64,000 nucleotides of DNA from Tetracladium setigerum (Eukaryota; Ascomycota; Leotiomycetes; Helotiales), in the NCBI GenBank assembly GCA_031472005.1, contig PZJY01000003.1, positions 2,418,001 through 2,482,000 of the forward strand. Reading direction: 5' to 3'. The notes beneath the pieces were generated by a model. That model ran no database searches. It had not been told where the DNA came from and was given only the letters and a program-made list of their open reading frames with translations. Both the position numbers and the translations under genes were made by a program. Positions 1 through 11,383 of the stretch are shown piece after piece (within the stretch, counting starts at the first letter, position 1; the number at the start of each line of letters is the position of its first letter).

Positions 1-301
1 GGACGTGGGCAGAGGATATGCGAATTCAAGGTGCAAAGTTCGCAGAGTTTGGGGTTCCCCGTTGGATATGGGGGCTCCGGTTATGAAATGCTTGGAGATG
101 GAGTACCTGAGGAGGACCTTGGAGACGAGGGATGCGTTGTTGGATGCTATCGTGGTGGTTCGTAGGGACGAGCAGGGTAAGGTGGTGGAGGTTAGGGATA
201 ACTTCCCTGGTGGTGCGGAGTGGTGGAAGAGGAGGGAGAGGGCGTTGGCAGCGGCTAGCAACTGTGGAAGCGGCGGTGCGAACGCGATCGAAGATTTATA
301 G
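1..301 (+). CDS. 3' end of an unrecognised protein gene (partial)
   Basis: The frame is open from the first bases of the window and ends at TAG 299-301, giving about 99 residues. It has no stop, a balanced composition and a charged, partly helical character (EMEYLRRTLETRD, then a VVVRRDEQGKVVEV beta-like stretch, then EWWKRRERAL). That looks like the C-terminus of a gene that begins outside the window. The next start codon lies only 6 bases downstream, which is close for separate fungal genes, so this could also be a leader region of the following gene. I recognise no family. Confidence 0.35.
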   Translation, partial: DVGRGYANSRCKVRRVWGSPLDMGAPVMKCLEMEYLRRTLETRDALLDAIVVVRRDEQGKVVEVRDNFPGGAEWWKRRERALAAASNCGSGGANAIEDL

Positions 302-307
302 GATAAT

Positions 308-1674
308 ATGCATTCTACAGGCATGGATCGTAAGACTATCTTAACTTCTCCGGCTTTGACCTCTAGTGTGCAAAAAGTAATGGGCTTTGGAAGCGTTAGG
401 ACACGGGAAAGAATTTTTAGACCCGACAGCATGACTGCTGATGATCATGGCCGTTCTGATGTCCCTCATATACCTTCATCCCTCAATATCAAGTCAAACT
501 TTTCCAATGAAGAGGGAGAAGACGTATCTATTGTTTCGGACGATGAGACTTTATTTGGCGGTGAAAGGAGTGACAGTAGTATATACTGCGAACTGTCAGC
601 CACTTCGCCGGAGGCCTCTTCGAAACTATTGACATGGCACATTACCTGTCCAGTCAAACAAGCCTTGATCAGTCGCTCGATGGACCAATTTATTGAAGTA
701 TTCAATCAAGGGTGGTCTTTAGACCAAAGAAATTGTGCTGGATATGAACAGACCACCTCAGACACTAGTTGTCCCACATCAGGGAGTCAAAACACCTCGA
801 ACTTGGCTAACTCTCACCGGCAAAAACGCAAGAAGAGCAATGAAGATGGAGATCTCCCTCATAATAACAACAATGATGTTGAGCCTATGAAGCCTCCCGT
901 GGATCAATCAACCCCTGCAAAAGCCTTCAGCAGAAGGATACAGCTTGCCTGTCCGTACCGCAAGCACGACCGTCACAAATACCCCATCGGAAATTTTCGA
1001 TCTTGCGTGCTAGGCTATTGGGATTCCGTCGGTCGCGTGAAGTATGGCTTTCTCCGTTATATTCGGAACTAATGCTCATGTAAGGAAACATTTGTATCGG
1101 AGGCATCGAGTTCCGATTCATTGTAAAAGATGTTGGATTATATTCAAATCTGCTCCAGGACTGGAGGAGCACTATACCGCTGATGATATTTGTGAAAAGA
1201 AGGCAGGACAGATCTCTGACGGTTTCACCACCGCTGTTGAGAAACAATTGCATAGTAGAAAACAGGTGGGACCAAGGAAGTCCAAGGAAGATCGGTGGAG
1301 AGAGGTTTACAAACTGCTTTTTCCGGACGAGATTGCTCCTCCCCTTCGTGAGTACTTGCTTTACTTGCTCACTGTCTCCGTTTTACCAGAGATTATTCTC
1401 CAGTCAAAAGCATGAATATGTTTAGTTCTAACCTAGTGAGCAAGACTTTGATCCAGTTTGTGAAGAGTCGAGGCAGTCACCAGATGCCCACAAACCTGAG
1501 GATTATGAAGAATACTCTCGTCGTGAGCTTCCGGGTTTGTACAGGAACGCTCTAAAAGTCGCCCTTAATCAGCACACCCAACCCCTTCCGAAACGGATAT
1601 CAGAATACGATTCTCTTGCGCGAGACGATCAATCTGGAGTCTATGGCGACGTTGTTGCTTTCCACGCGTGGTAG
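308..1674 (+). CDS. fungal C2H2-like zinc-finger protein (apparent frameshift in C4 run)
   Basis: Likely nuclear regulator of a large fungal family with a CPYxKHxxxKY...C...W..V.RVKKHLYRRHR...C.RCW..F block. The first 200 residues are low-complexity Ser/Asn-rich; the finger covers about residues 215-300, followed by a WREVYKLLFPDE motif and a Glu/Arg-rich tail (EDYEEYSRRELP). Intron 1 is 1042-1084 (43 nt, GTATGG, branch ACTAAT) and joins RVK to KHLYRRHR. Intron 2 is probably 1348-1436. The tail frame joins only if the C4 run at 1341-1344 had five C; with that base the exons total 412 codons. Without it the protein ends early after PEIILQSKA or in an unrelated frame. Family membership is clear; the exact 3' structure is inferred. 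Confidence 0.7.
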
Positions 1675-2110
1675 TCTCGTTCCAAACCCTTGTGACAATT
1701 GTGTGGGTGGTGTGGGACCTTTCAATGGATGTTTTGTGTTGGATGGATATTTGGGTGGTGCTTGTGTTAACTGTGCGGTGGGTTTTTCTTTTTTCCTTCT
1801 TTCCTTTTTACTTTTTGGATCTTTTTGGTTTGGGTTTTACCTGTGGGATGGATGTTTTGTGTGGAAGGAATATAGACTGACTTTTTGTGATTTGAAGTGG
1901 GAATATAAGCGAAAGCGTTGCAACCACCATGCTGCATATGAAGGTATGTTTTGATGTCCCTGATTTCTCCCTGGGGGTGAGCTGCGGCGCATTCAGTCTG
2001 AATTGTGCTCGCTTCGTCGCATTGTTGAATCTATTGCTGACGTGGTCCTGCAGTTTAGAGTGAAAGAGGGGAGAACGAAAGGTCGCAAGACGGACAAGAA
2101 CAAGAATTGA
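1638..2110 (+). CDS. DUF3716-like cysteine-motif protein
   Basis: The frame beginning near the ATG at 1641 reads NPCDNCVGGVGPFNGCFVL, then GGACVNCA, then (after an intron with donor GTGGGT at about 1773 and acceptor before TGGGAATATAAG) WEYKRKRCNHHAAYE. The CxxC..G.GPF..C......G.C.NC....RC order matches the fungal DUF3716 family, of unknown function. A third piece ending at TGA 2108-2110 reads like a Leu/Arg coiled coil (LRRIQSELCSLRRIVES) with a basic tail. I could not find a phase-consistent junction between the second and third pieces. The first exon overlaps the end of the zinc-finger gene in another frame, so the two may really be one gene. Confidence 0.45.
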
Positions 2111-4336
2111 GTTGGCGATCAATCAAGCAGGAACTAGACTTTTGAATTTGCATTTGGAGAAAAATTCTTTGGTACGAGCTGCCTGGATTGATGGATTTTT
2201 GTTTTTTCGGGCGTTGAATTATATAAAGTAGCATAGCAAAGGCGCGCGCGTAGTCTGTTCCCCCCTCTCTTTTACATACCTAGATAATCCATAGTTATAG
2301 AATAGAAATGACGTTTTTTTTTTTTTTCCCCCCAATTCTCGATACCTAGGGGCTCTTGTATGTGAATGAGAATGAGAATGAGAATGTGAGAGGTGTTTGG
2401 CCAACTTGTGACATCACCTTGAGAATTGCAGCACTGGCTTCACAAGGAGGCGGAGATATCGATATCTGTGTGGCAAGCTCCGAGAGGACAAGATAGAAAT
2501 ACAAGATCGGGTAGTATCATAAATTGTGGAAGCACAAAAGTGGTTCGGAAATTGAAGGCAGTGTGAGTGTATTTCCACGTAAATCATGTGCAGCTTTGCA
2601 ATCCATGAAGTGTTGAGAGGATGTTCGTCAGTGGGTGAAGTAGACCTTTTTTGTTTTCTTTTCAAAGCAAGCCGAACAAGCCGAAATCTTACAATCCTCA
2701 CTTGAGTAGCAACTCTTTGACACTTCATTACACATTTAGCCAGCCCATTATTCGGAAGCAAGCAACACGTAGGTAAGATTCCGAAGAGCATACTGAAAAG
2801 CAAGACATGGTGTTGTAATATTATTACCCGACGACATGCCACACACACCACCTTGACTTTTAAAAAGTGTGTGAAAGTGTCCCAAATAAGAAGCGATCGA
2901 TCCCCGAAATAAATAATGCTGACATGCAGAAGGACGGAAGGAAGGATTGAAGGATTGATGGTGTACTAGTAGTATACGTAAGGAAAGCCGACAGTGAGCA
3001 GTTCAATCATCCCAAAAAGTAAGGAAAGCGAGCATACGGAGTATAAGACGGGTGAAAGAGGGAGATGTGATGTGATGTTGAAGGGATTGGCATCACGAAT
3101 ACCTCAGCACGCTAATTAGTCCAAGTAGCGCATCGGCAATTAAAGATTGCGAGTGAGTGCAGAGAGCGCTGCACTGCTGTACTGCTGCGCCTCAGCATCC
3201 TGCCGTCAGGACCCTGGAACTTGGCTTGGATGATCATCAGGTCCGGATTTCCTTTTCTTTTGTTTGCTGTGTGTGTGTGTGTGTGTGTGTTGTTGACTTT
3301 GTGTTTACTTTTGTGGGTGAAACGAAGAGAAGGCTAATAATGAGAGAATGATAATAGTGAGGATGGATAACATTGCCAAAGACAATGGTTTATTATACTT
3401 GCGTGCAAGCTGGGAAATAATGGATGGTTTATAATATACTTTTGCTTTGCTACATAAACACAATCTATCGACCAACTAAGATGGGTGATGGCTTGTCTAT
3501 CAATATCTGATCCTGGTAGACAAGACATACCGATACAGCTGTAAAGGTGGGGATTGATCAATTAATGAACCCCCCTCTGCCCCTCCATCCGCTGCTGTCG
3601 CACATATTATTCCTTTTTTTTGCCAAAACATCATTTCGACTATAATCTCCTTTCCACTATTATTGCTATTCTTATTATTACCTACCTATTATTTCCTCTT
3701 CCGTAAATAGGTAGTAAGGTAAACCCCATAAGAATAATAAAAATAATGGAGACCTTTCAGCTGAGCAAGCCCTCTCTCCCTCCATCCATCCTCCTGAGTC
3801 CTCCTACACACCACACCCAAAGCATCACCGCCTTTCCCACCAAAGACACACATCTCAACCACCACACGTCCCATCCCAGCCACGCCGTCGCACGCAAAAG
3901 GTCCAGGTCCAGCTCAGCCCATCGGATGCGATGCATTTCTGTCCTCAAACCACACACAACCCGCCCGGACTGATACCGTCCACTTGCATGTGGTGAGTCT
4001 ACTCCGTAAATGTGCGTGATATATGCAACACAGTGTGTGCGGTATGTATGTCTCTCGCTCTGCGTTGCTCGTATCAACTTATCGAGAGCTGAAGTTGGTG
4101 GGTAAGGTGAGGTGAGCTTCTTCCTTCTTCGAGCTTGACCTGACCCTCCTCTGCAAGCTAGCAGAGGAAGCTTTCTTGTATAAAGCTCTCCCCTTCCCCC
4201 ACCTCCTTCCTCCCAAGACTTTCTCTTCCCTTACTACTTCTGCTACCTCTTCTTCTCTACATCAACAAACGAATCCCTTCACTACCTTTCTTCACGTACA
4301 CGAATACTCTCTCTCTCCCCCACACTCTCTCCCACA
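2111..4336. other. intergenic, no supported gene
   Basis: About 2.2 kb without a convincing gene. It holds a T12 run near 2314, a GAGAAT repeat near 2365, and the (TG)n tract at 3268. Pyrimidine-rich sequence at 4180-4330 is typical of a fungal promoter and 5' leader for the small gene that follows. Confidence 0.6.
3268..3290 (+). repeat. (TG)n microsatellite
   Basis: About eleven uninterrupted TG units, noncoding. Confidence 0.95.
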
Positions 4337-5011
4337 ATGGATTTCTTCAAGAAAGGCACCGACTTCCTCAACAAGAACAAGGGTTCTTCCTCCAAGCCTG
4401 CCGATCCAGCTGCTGCTGGTACCACCACAGGAGCTCCTCCAGCTGAGGGACAGAAGCAGGATTACGGTGACAAAGGTTCGTAGAGTCCCCTTCACATCAC
4501 ATATATCTATCACAGGCCCCCTCTCCCCCACCATCCAGCCTCACGCGGGTTGCTAGGCAGGCAGGCAAACAGCTTCCTAGCCAGCTAGCCAACATCTCGT
4601 CTCCCATCCTCAAGTCTAATGTATCGCGGCGAAAATATACATGCTAACATGCGGAATAATTACTTACCAGCCGTCGATTTCCTCGCAAAGAAGAGTGGTC
4701 ACCCAGTTGATGCCAAGACGAACGAGAAGATCAGTGATGGCGCGAGAGGTCTTTATGAGAAGTTCACTGGGTATGTGTCTGTCATTCTTTACAACTACGA
4801 TGATTGCTTCTTTCTTCCTCTTTCTTTTTTAAGCCGATAGATATCCTTTATCTATTCTTTTCAACAACAACTTGACTGTTCTGTCAATTCGCCAGACTTC
4901 CCAATACTTTACCCCGCGCTACAGTACCCCTCCAAAGACCCTCAAAGATCCAAAAGCTAACCTCCCTCTCCCCATCACAGCAAGAAAGTCGACCCCAAAT
5001 ACTCCAACTAG
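4337..5011 (+). CDS. small conserved fungal protein, 89 aa, three exons
   Basis: Exons 4337-4475, 4671-4770 and 4981-5011 total 90 codons including the stop. The protein starts MDFFKKGTDFLNKNKG, has a Pro/Ala/Gly linker, then QDYGDKAVDFLAKKSGHP and DGARGLYEKFTGKKVDPKYSN. This arrangement (short amphipathic N-terminus, QDYGDKA, DGAR.xYEKxTG, VDP.xSN end) is a widespread ascomycete small-protein family, soluble and of unknown biochemical role. Introns have donors GTTCGT and GTATGT and branch sites GCTAAC; both junctions restore conserved residues (DK|AVDF and TG|KK). The long CT-rich leader suggests strong expression. Confidence 0.85.
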
Positions 5012-6259
5012 ATAGATACCCCTTCATCCTCACTTCCGACAAAAACCAAACGTCCGCGAACAAGTCACCTTCCTCTTCGAACCATATACCATACATATAT
5101 ATACATATCGATTGAAATTGATGGGATGCTTTATCAATGACCCTTTTCTACTACGGGGGGGCTGCTGGGCTGGGTTTGCTGGAAGGAAGAGAGAGGCAAT
5201 TGAATTTGCTTAATGCGTGCTGCGATGGGATTAGGAATTCAGATATTATACCATAAATGCGATTGATGTTTATTGAAAACGTCCCCCCCCCCCCCAAATC
5301 GTGCTTAACTTTTGATGAACCTCCACGCTTTGTTGCTTTTCTTGATGACTCTGTGAATTGAATGCTAGACCTATTATGATTAATTAGCCTCTTTACTTCC
5401 TTTTTCCATTGAATGACTTGACTCCCTTCTTATTAAATGTATACTGGGTAAATGAGATTGGAGTAAATCCATCGTGATGTTGAGCACTTCATGGTAGAAC
5501 AGAGTAAGGTAGATAGGTAGATAGATATATACTTGACAGTTCTCTTGACTTGAATGATGAAGGGAGAAGGATGATAAAGATTCCAATTCAAATTGGTATT
5601 ACATAAATAGGTACCTGGTAGCTTTCAACCAACATCAACAGCACTACCCTTCCGCACCATAAAAATAAAGGGTGAAGTCCCCCTTCCTTCTCTGTTCAAT
5701 CACTTCCACTAACTACTTGCTTGCTATCAAAATGCCGAAAAAAACCGCAACAAATAAATAAAAATAAAATAAAGAAACCCAAACCGAACGGAAAAAACGC
5801 CCTGTAGTTATGCAACCCAATCCCCCCATCCCAGAATTTCCCCATGCTTCGAAATAATTTCCCATGCTCGTACCGAGATCAAAGAAAGAAATATACATGT
5901 TAAAATAGAAAACAAGAAAACAAGTCCTCTGGCTACCATTATTACTCCTTCAATTTTCATTCCAAATATGTACTGAGTGTATTGTACTTTCGCAGGGTAT
6001 TTTGCCATTGTGTTCGTGTTTGTTTGTTTGTGTGCGTGTGTTTGTATGTGTCTGCCATCGTTTTTCGTAGGTAACGGAGGTAGGTAGGTAGGTTCTTTGT
6101 ATGTCCATTCTTTCGTTTAAAGATTCGTATCGTATCGTTCGTTCGTCCATTTTCGTATGTCAATCATCTTCTTTTCACTTTCTCTCTCCCAGCCTCAAAC
6201 TAACCCCCTTCCATCTTTCCACTATCCAACGAACTTGATTCAATCAATCAATCAATCAA
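5012..6259. other. convergent intergenic region
   Basis: 3' ends of two converging genes face each other over 1.25 kb of A/T-rich sequence. A C13 run lies at 5283-5295 and a (CAAT)6 repeat at 6241-6265. No coding signal seen. Confidence 0.6.
5283..5295 (+). repeat. C13 homopolymer
   Basis: Thirteen consecutive C, the longest G/C homopolymer in the window; its true length is doubtful given the undercalling seen elsewhere. Confidence 0.9.
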
Positions 6260-6265
6260 TCAATC
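6241..6265 (+). repeat. (CAAT)6 microsatellite
   Basis: Six CAAT units directly after the stop codon of the MARVEL gene (on the opposite strand), in its 3' untranslated region. Confidence 0.9.
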
Positions 6266-7058
6266 ATCCCTATAAACCTGATACGCCATAATCATCATCC
6301 ACAACAAAAACACACAGCCCACCAACTCAAACGCCCACGCAGCCGTCCAACTCTGACAAATACTCCTCTGCTGCAGCCAGGCCAGCGTCTCGAGACTCTG
6401 CCCGCGGACAGGCCGTCCCGAGACGTAGAGTTGGCAATTCCCGTTGACGCTGCCGCGCGGACCCCAGAGTTCGACGGAGATGACGATGAGGCCGACGGTC
6501 CAGAGGATGAGCAGGATGAAGGTGCCCATTATGACGATGCCGGGAAGGAGTTGGCGTTGCGAGATGAGGTAGAGCATTAGGATTAGGAAGAGGAGGGTTA
6601 AGGAGGAGACGGCGAGCCAGTAGGAGAAGTACCTATTAAAAAATTATTATGTTAGTAAAATTATATCTTGCAAGTGGTGTTGCTTTGGATTATGATTTGA
6701 AGCCAGTAGGTAGGTATTGACCACATTCCAGCCCCAGGGACCAAAAAACAATCATAACCAAGCTCCAGGAAACAAGACAGAAAGAACAGGAAGAAAAAGA
6801 AGAAAGGTGGAAAACAAAAGGAGGAGATATAACTTTGGAAAAAAGAACTTACCAAGGAATCCCAACGGCGAGCGCATTCTGCACCACGACAAAACTCGCA
6901 AAGACACCCAGAATGGTCGACGATCCTATCAGCATGATCAAGAGCCAGAAGTTCAATTGAGCGTAGGGCCAGTGATACCGCGTCTGGATGCGTTGGATCA
7001 CCATCTCTTCCGAGCCGCTGGTGCCCGTGCTGTAGGAGGCTTCTGTTCTTGATGCCAT
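6260..7058 (-). CDS. MARVEL-domain four-helix membrane protein, 192 aa
   Basis: Exon 1 is 7058-6853 and exon 2 is 6632-6260; the 220-nt intron has GTAAGT...TTAATAG and joins PWY|FSYW in frame. Four hydrophobic segments are visible: about residues 36-60 (FWLLIMLIGSSTILGVF), 70-92 (WLAVSSLTLLFLILMLYL), 98-122 (IVIMGTFILLILWTVGLIV) and 165-187 (FELVGCVFLLWMMIMAY). Between helices 3 and 4 is an extracytoplasmic loop with two cysteines (NGNCQLY, RSICQSW), as in MARVEL proteins. Such fungal proteins sit at the plasma membrane or in vesicles; the specific role is unknown. The intron is long for this window. Confidence 0.8.
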
Positions 7059-7071
7059 GGTTGCGATGTCT

Positions 7072-7096
7072 GGTTTTGGTTTTGGTTTTGGTTTTG
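7072..7096 (+). repeat. (GGTTTT)4 repeat upstream of MARVEL gene
   Basis: Four GGTTTT units in the 5' leader region of the minus-strand MARVEL gene. Confidence 0.85.
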
Positions 7097-8325
7097 TCTA
7101 TGGGGGAGGAGGGAGGTGTGTGGTATTGGTGGTGGTGGTGGTCGAGGTGGAGGGAGGAGAGTGACGGATGTGTATATTCACTCTGTTCGTAGGCGTCGTG
7201 AATTTGTATTCCTTCTTTCGACACGATCGTTCGAATATCGCGATTTGTTTGCAGACGAAATCAGGATATCAATTGGATCGCAGTCGTTCAAAATCGGTGT
7301 CGTCGCAGTTTGTAGTCGTTGTTGCGATCGCAGTCGCAAAATCGTTACCAATAACCCCTCTAATTCTTTCCTTCCTTCGCAACTCTGCAATTGTCTTCCT
7401 TTCTTTCTTTTTTTTTAAAAAAATCTAAAATCCTCCTTCCTTCCCTTACTCTTTGAGAGGAAGACTTCTTTTCAAATCCCAACAACAACCCAACCTCCTG
7501 TACCCAATGCGTCAACTTGACGTGTGACGCACCCCACCTCAGACAGACCCTCACTCAAAGAACTCCTCCAATTCGCCCACGTCAATCGCAGAGACAGTCA
7601 AATTAATCAATGCGCCCAATCCCTTCTTCCCTTGCGCAGGTATCGTCCCAATTATAGTTGCGCGCTTGACCGCTGGATGCTGAATGCTGGATTGGTATGT
7701 CGCTTGTTGCGTTGTTTGAACAGTTGTTCGAGCAGGTGGGTTTTGGGCCTCTCTCCCCAGTTTTCCTTGACTCGAGGTGGTTTAAGCTTGCTTTGCTGGC
7801 GGGCGATCTTCGAGACTCGGCCGGCAGTGGTCGTGCTGCCTTATCGAGTCTGGAACCCTTTGTGATTGCGTTGTTCGATAACAATTCGCAACCAATTTTG
7901 GAAATTAAGGTACAAAGGTACAGAGTGTATGCAAGATTGATAGATACAATGATAGGCTTTGTTTGATAGCAAAGGAAGCTAAAGTTTCTCGAGGGTGCAG
8001 GTCTAGCTTCTTAATTGTGGTGGAAAGGGCTTTTTTCATTGTTGCGATGGCTGGGGATTTTGGGGGGCAGTGGTGGGGGGACGGAAATGGAGGTGGCGGG
8101 CAGGGGAAATGCAGGGGTGATGATGATGATGGAGGGGTCTTGGGGTGGGTGAGTGCACAGAAAAATAAATCCAAAAACTACCTTACAGTACCAATTCGGT
8201 GAAGAGGAAGAGAATCTTTTGGGAATTGCTCATGAAGGTAGGACTGATTTCTGGGACGATAATCCCTCTAATCTTATTTAGTTAAATAATACCTCGCGAT
8301 GCACCAAGTCTTCCAAACTCCACAG

Positions 8326-8350
8326 CCTGACCTGACCTGACCTGACCTGA
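8326..8350 (+). repeat. (CCTGA)5 tandem repeat
   Basis: Five perfect CCTGA units in the 3' flank of the arginase gene. Confidence 0.9.
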
Positions 8351-8423
8351 CCCATTCTTTTCCTTTTCCTCCTTTCCATAACGAACCCAATAGCCAAAAA
8401 ATTATATATAAGGTATCTTCTCT

Positions 8424-9520
8424 CTACAAGAGTGACTCGCCCAAACCACATCTAACCAGGGAGCATCCGCTCCGGACGGTCTGCATAGCTCCAATATCAT
8501 CAACTCCCGGCTCCAGAGTTGGGTTCACCTCTACCAAATCCATCGCGACTAAGCAGCCAGTCTCATGAACACACTCGGCGATAAAGTCACCTTCTCTCAG
8601 GGTCAAGCCACCTCGAACTGGCGTACCAGTGCTGGGGGCCCACATGGGATCTAAAGCATCGACATCAAAGGATAGATGAATTGGGGTGTCACTGCCGATG
8701 TGCGCAAGTGCCATGTCCATCACCTTTCCAATACCATGCCTGTCACAATATTAGCGCTTGGTCCTACATTCGGTAAATTGTTGGACGTACCTGTCGATAT
8801 CATGCATACTGAATGCTCGGATTCCATTCTCCCTCAAAATCTTCTTCTCGCCTCGGTCGACATCTCTCAATCCGATGTAGACCAGCTTCTTCAAGCTAAT
8901 CAGATTATCCTTCTTGATCCAGCCAAAGATATCTTCCTTTTCCTCAGTCGCCAGACCACTGAGGAAAGCAACCGGCATGCCGTGCACATTCCCACTGCCA
9001 CTCGTCTCCGGTGTGTTGATATCTGTGTGTGCGTCTACCCAGATCAAGGCCATCTCCCGTCCCAATCGTTCCCGGATTGCCTTTGCAGTGCCTGCAACGG
9101 TGCCGATGGCAATACTGTGGTCTCCACCGAGGGTCAAAACACATCTGCCCTCCTTTGCATGATCATAGACTTGATCGCAAAGCTTCTTGCAGACGGCAGA
9201 GACAGCGCGAGGGTTCTTCATGCCCCGGTGATCCGGATCGCTGGCGGGGATGAGCTCTTTGTAAGAATGCACTTCGTTATCGTGGAAGAGCTTGTAACCT
9301 AATTCGTCTCGTAGCTGGGTGAGTAGGCCATTGGCAATCAGAGCTGAGGGTGCGGCATCAACTCCTGGTTTGCACTGGATAAATGGGTTAGTTTGGGGGT
9401 GATTGAAGGTGTGTTGCAGGACTCTTTTCATACCTGGCCACCGGAGAAGCCGACAGCTACAACGCCGAGCTCGTCGCCTTTGGACAGGAATTTTGGCTGG
9501 ATCATTTCGCTGGATGTCAT
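8424..9520 (-). CDS. CAR1: arginase, 328 aa
   Basis: Hydrolyses L-arginine to ornithine and urea, the first step of arginine catabolism, using a binuclear manganese site. Exons 9520-9434, 9374-8791 and 8739-8424 give 329 codons with the stop. The ureohydrolase signature set is complete: GVVAVGFSGGQCKPGVD near the start, LGGDHSIAIG, WVDAHTDINTPE, GNVHGMP, LSFDVDALDP and ALD..EVNPTLEP. The His and Asp manganese ligands are therefore all present. Both introns split at expected places (GGQ|CKPG with GTATGA, DR|HGIGK with GTACGT). Length matches fungal arginases. A GATAA element lies upstream near 9628, compatible with nitrogen (AreA-type) control, but that is only inference. Confidence 0.95.
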
Positions 9521-11383
9521 GGTGAAGAAGGGAAGAAGGGCTTGGATGGGAAAGATTTAAGATCTTATGCTCGGTGTCGAGGTTAGGATGAGGTATTTAC
9601 TGGTATCCTTGTTGATGGAGGTGTGTAAGATAATCTTGGTAGGGTGGTGAATACTGTGGTAAGCTTCGGATTGCCAAAATCGAATGCTCTGAAATCTGAC
9701 GCCAAGTGATGAATGAAATGGAATAACGGAGAGGGAAGTGTGCGCTCTTAAATAGATCCCTTTTGCTTTTTCTCCCACTCGAATTGTTGTTGTGCGTTCC
9801 GAGGGCCGGAGTTCTGTTATGTAAAGTTCATTTGGGCGTTCTGGCAACATTTCCCCTAAGTACAGGTAGACGCGATGCAGAGAACGCGTCTAACACTTAG
9901 AGGAAGGTACAGACCGACGTTGGACCCTAAGAGCATGAACACACGAGAACATGACAAGGGCGATGGATAAGAAGCCGCCGATGCAGATGGCATTTGTAAC
10001 AGCATGAAGATAGCGCGCAGACGGCGAAGCGGTGACCATGCGACTAGCAAGCCGCGTGAAGGGAAGGGATGAGATGAGAAGGAGAGTTGTGCTGATGACC
10101 TCCTGCTGGTGAATCCATTATTCATGGTCGATGCCCACAAGATGGCACGAGGAGGGGGAGCGACAGTGATGAAGAGAGAGTCATGGCAGGCAGCCAAGAT
10201 TAATGAGAGACAAGAAGGAGAAGCAACATCAGAAGCTTTAATGGCGTCGGATGGCCGAAGTATATCTTCAACACATTCTCTTCGTCGAACAGGTGTGGTT
10301 TGGCCCGTATGTATGGGGGAGATGGTTTTATTAGGTCCGCCCGCCCACACCGCAACCATTGCAGGAAGATGAGGCCGGTCACGTGGTTGGGGACAACACA
10401 ACTGCTCTGCTTCGCGCATTCGGCGGACATTCGCAAACATGCCTACCAATCTACCTAGTAATTCCATTGTCGGACACTTGGTGGATTAACTGTAGGTAAT
10501 TGCTTCGTATTCGAAGACGAGCACTTTGCAATAACGCAACCAGGCCCCACGTACTGTACAGTCCTGTACAGTACTTCCTTGAGCAACGCGTCTCTGGCGC
10601 ACTGCACTCCACTAACAACTGTTTCGAGCAATTTATTTTCGGCCATTGCCAATATCATAGAGTAGCATTATCTTAATCGATGCGGAAGATCGTCACGTTT
10701 CAAAGCTCCGAGATCCAAAGGGCGAAAAGTAGACATAGGAGTAAGGGACTCTCAAAATGTCAAAGTAGATGCATGCAGAGAGATGGATATATTCTCCGTA
10801 GAGTGAGTTCACACGATGGATCGATGGCTTCCATGCTTGCGGGAGAACCTTCCTTCCCCCTTCCACTGACTGCATCAAAAGAAAAGTGCCCCTCCAAAAA
10901 ATGACCAGTCATCATCGCTGCCGTTCAAGTTTCAAGATTTCCAAAATAGTATTTGTTGACTTCGGCTTCAATTCATCCTTCTCCTTCCTTCCGAACGAAA
11001 CTGGTTAGCTTGTCAGAGAGTGACATCCATCCTCTTTGGATGGATGGATCTCATCTCAGCCCGGCGCATGAACCTCTCGCAGGGATCTCCGAACTCCTGG
11101 CGCAACAGTATTTTCTTAATATATCCCTCTCCCACCGCCGCCGTGCTCGCCATTACAGTATTCCCCTCGTCCTCCTCCATAATCATTTACTGGAGTTCTG
11201 CTCTGTGAATTGCAGTCCCATCACCTCGTCGTGCCCATCTAATACCCCTGGTTCTTGAACCAATTACACTCCTTTTTGGGCCAATCCTGCGATACGATAC
11301 GACACCCACATCAAGGTGGCCACCGACCTCCTTTATACCGACTTCAACTTTACCATCTTATGAAACTCCATTCTCCAACCAAA
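9521..11383. other. divergent intergenic region between arginase and GT90 genes
   Basis: 1.86 kb shared by two divergent promoters. It contains a perfect 24-nt palindromic element at 10551-10574 and no convincing gene. A 203-codon minus-strand frame (10467-9856) lacks introns, domains and codon character and is not supported. Confidence 0.55.
10551..10574. repeat. perfect inverted repeat, 11-bp arms, 2-nt spacer
   Basis: GTACTGTACAG, then TC, then CTGTACAGTAC. The arms are exact reverse complements, so the element could form a hairpin or bind a dimeric regulator. It lies about 1.0 kb upstream of arginase and 0.8 kb upstream of GT90. Confidence 0.9.

Larger units (their letters stand above)
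7059..8423. other. intergenic, promoter side of the MARVEL gene
   Basis: A (GGTTTT)4 tract (7072-7096) lies directly upstream of the MARVEL start on the plus-strand map, and a (CCTGA)5 repeat (8326-8350) lies just past the arginase stop. Short open frames here have no coding character. Confidence 0.55.

Noticed and set aside
2414..2851. 145-codon minus-strand open frame with many Cys and His
   Set aside because: No recognisable motif; sits in repeat-rich intergenic sequence.
6661..7224. 187-codon minus-strand open frame overlapping the MARVEL gene
   Set aside because: Lies in the wrong frame over exon 1 and the intron of the well-supported MARVEL gene.
9856..10467. 203-codon minus-strand open frame between arginase and GT90
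   Set aside because: No domain, no splice pattern, Arg/Ser/Leu-heavy composition typical of chance frames, and it spans the promoter palindrome neighbourhood of two divergent genes.
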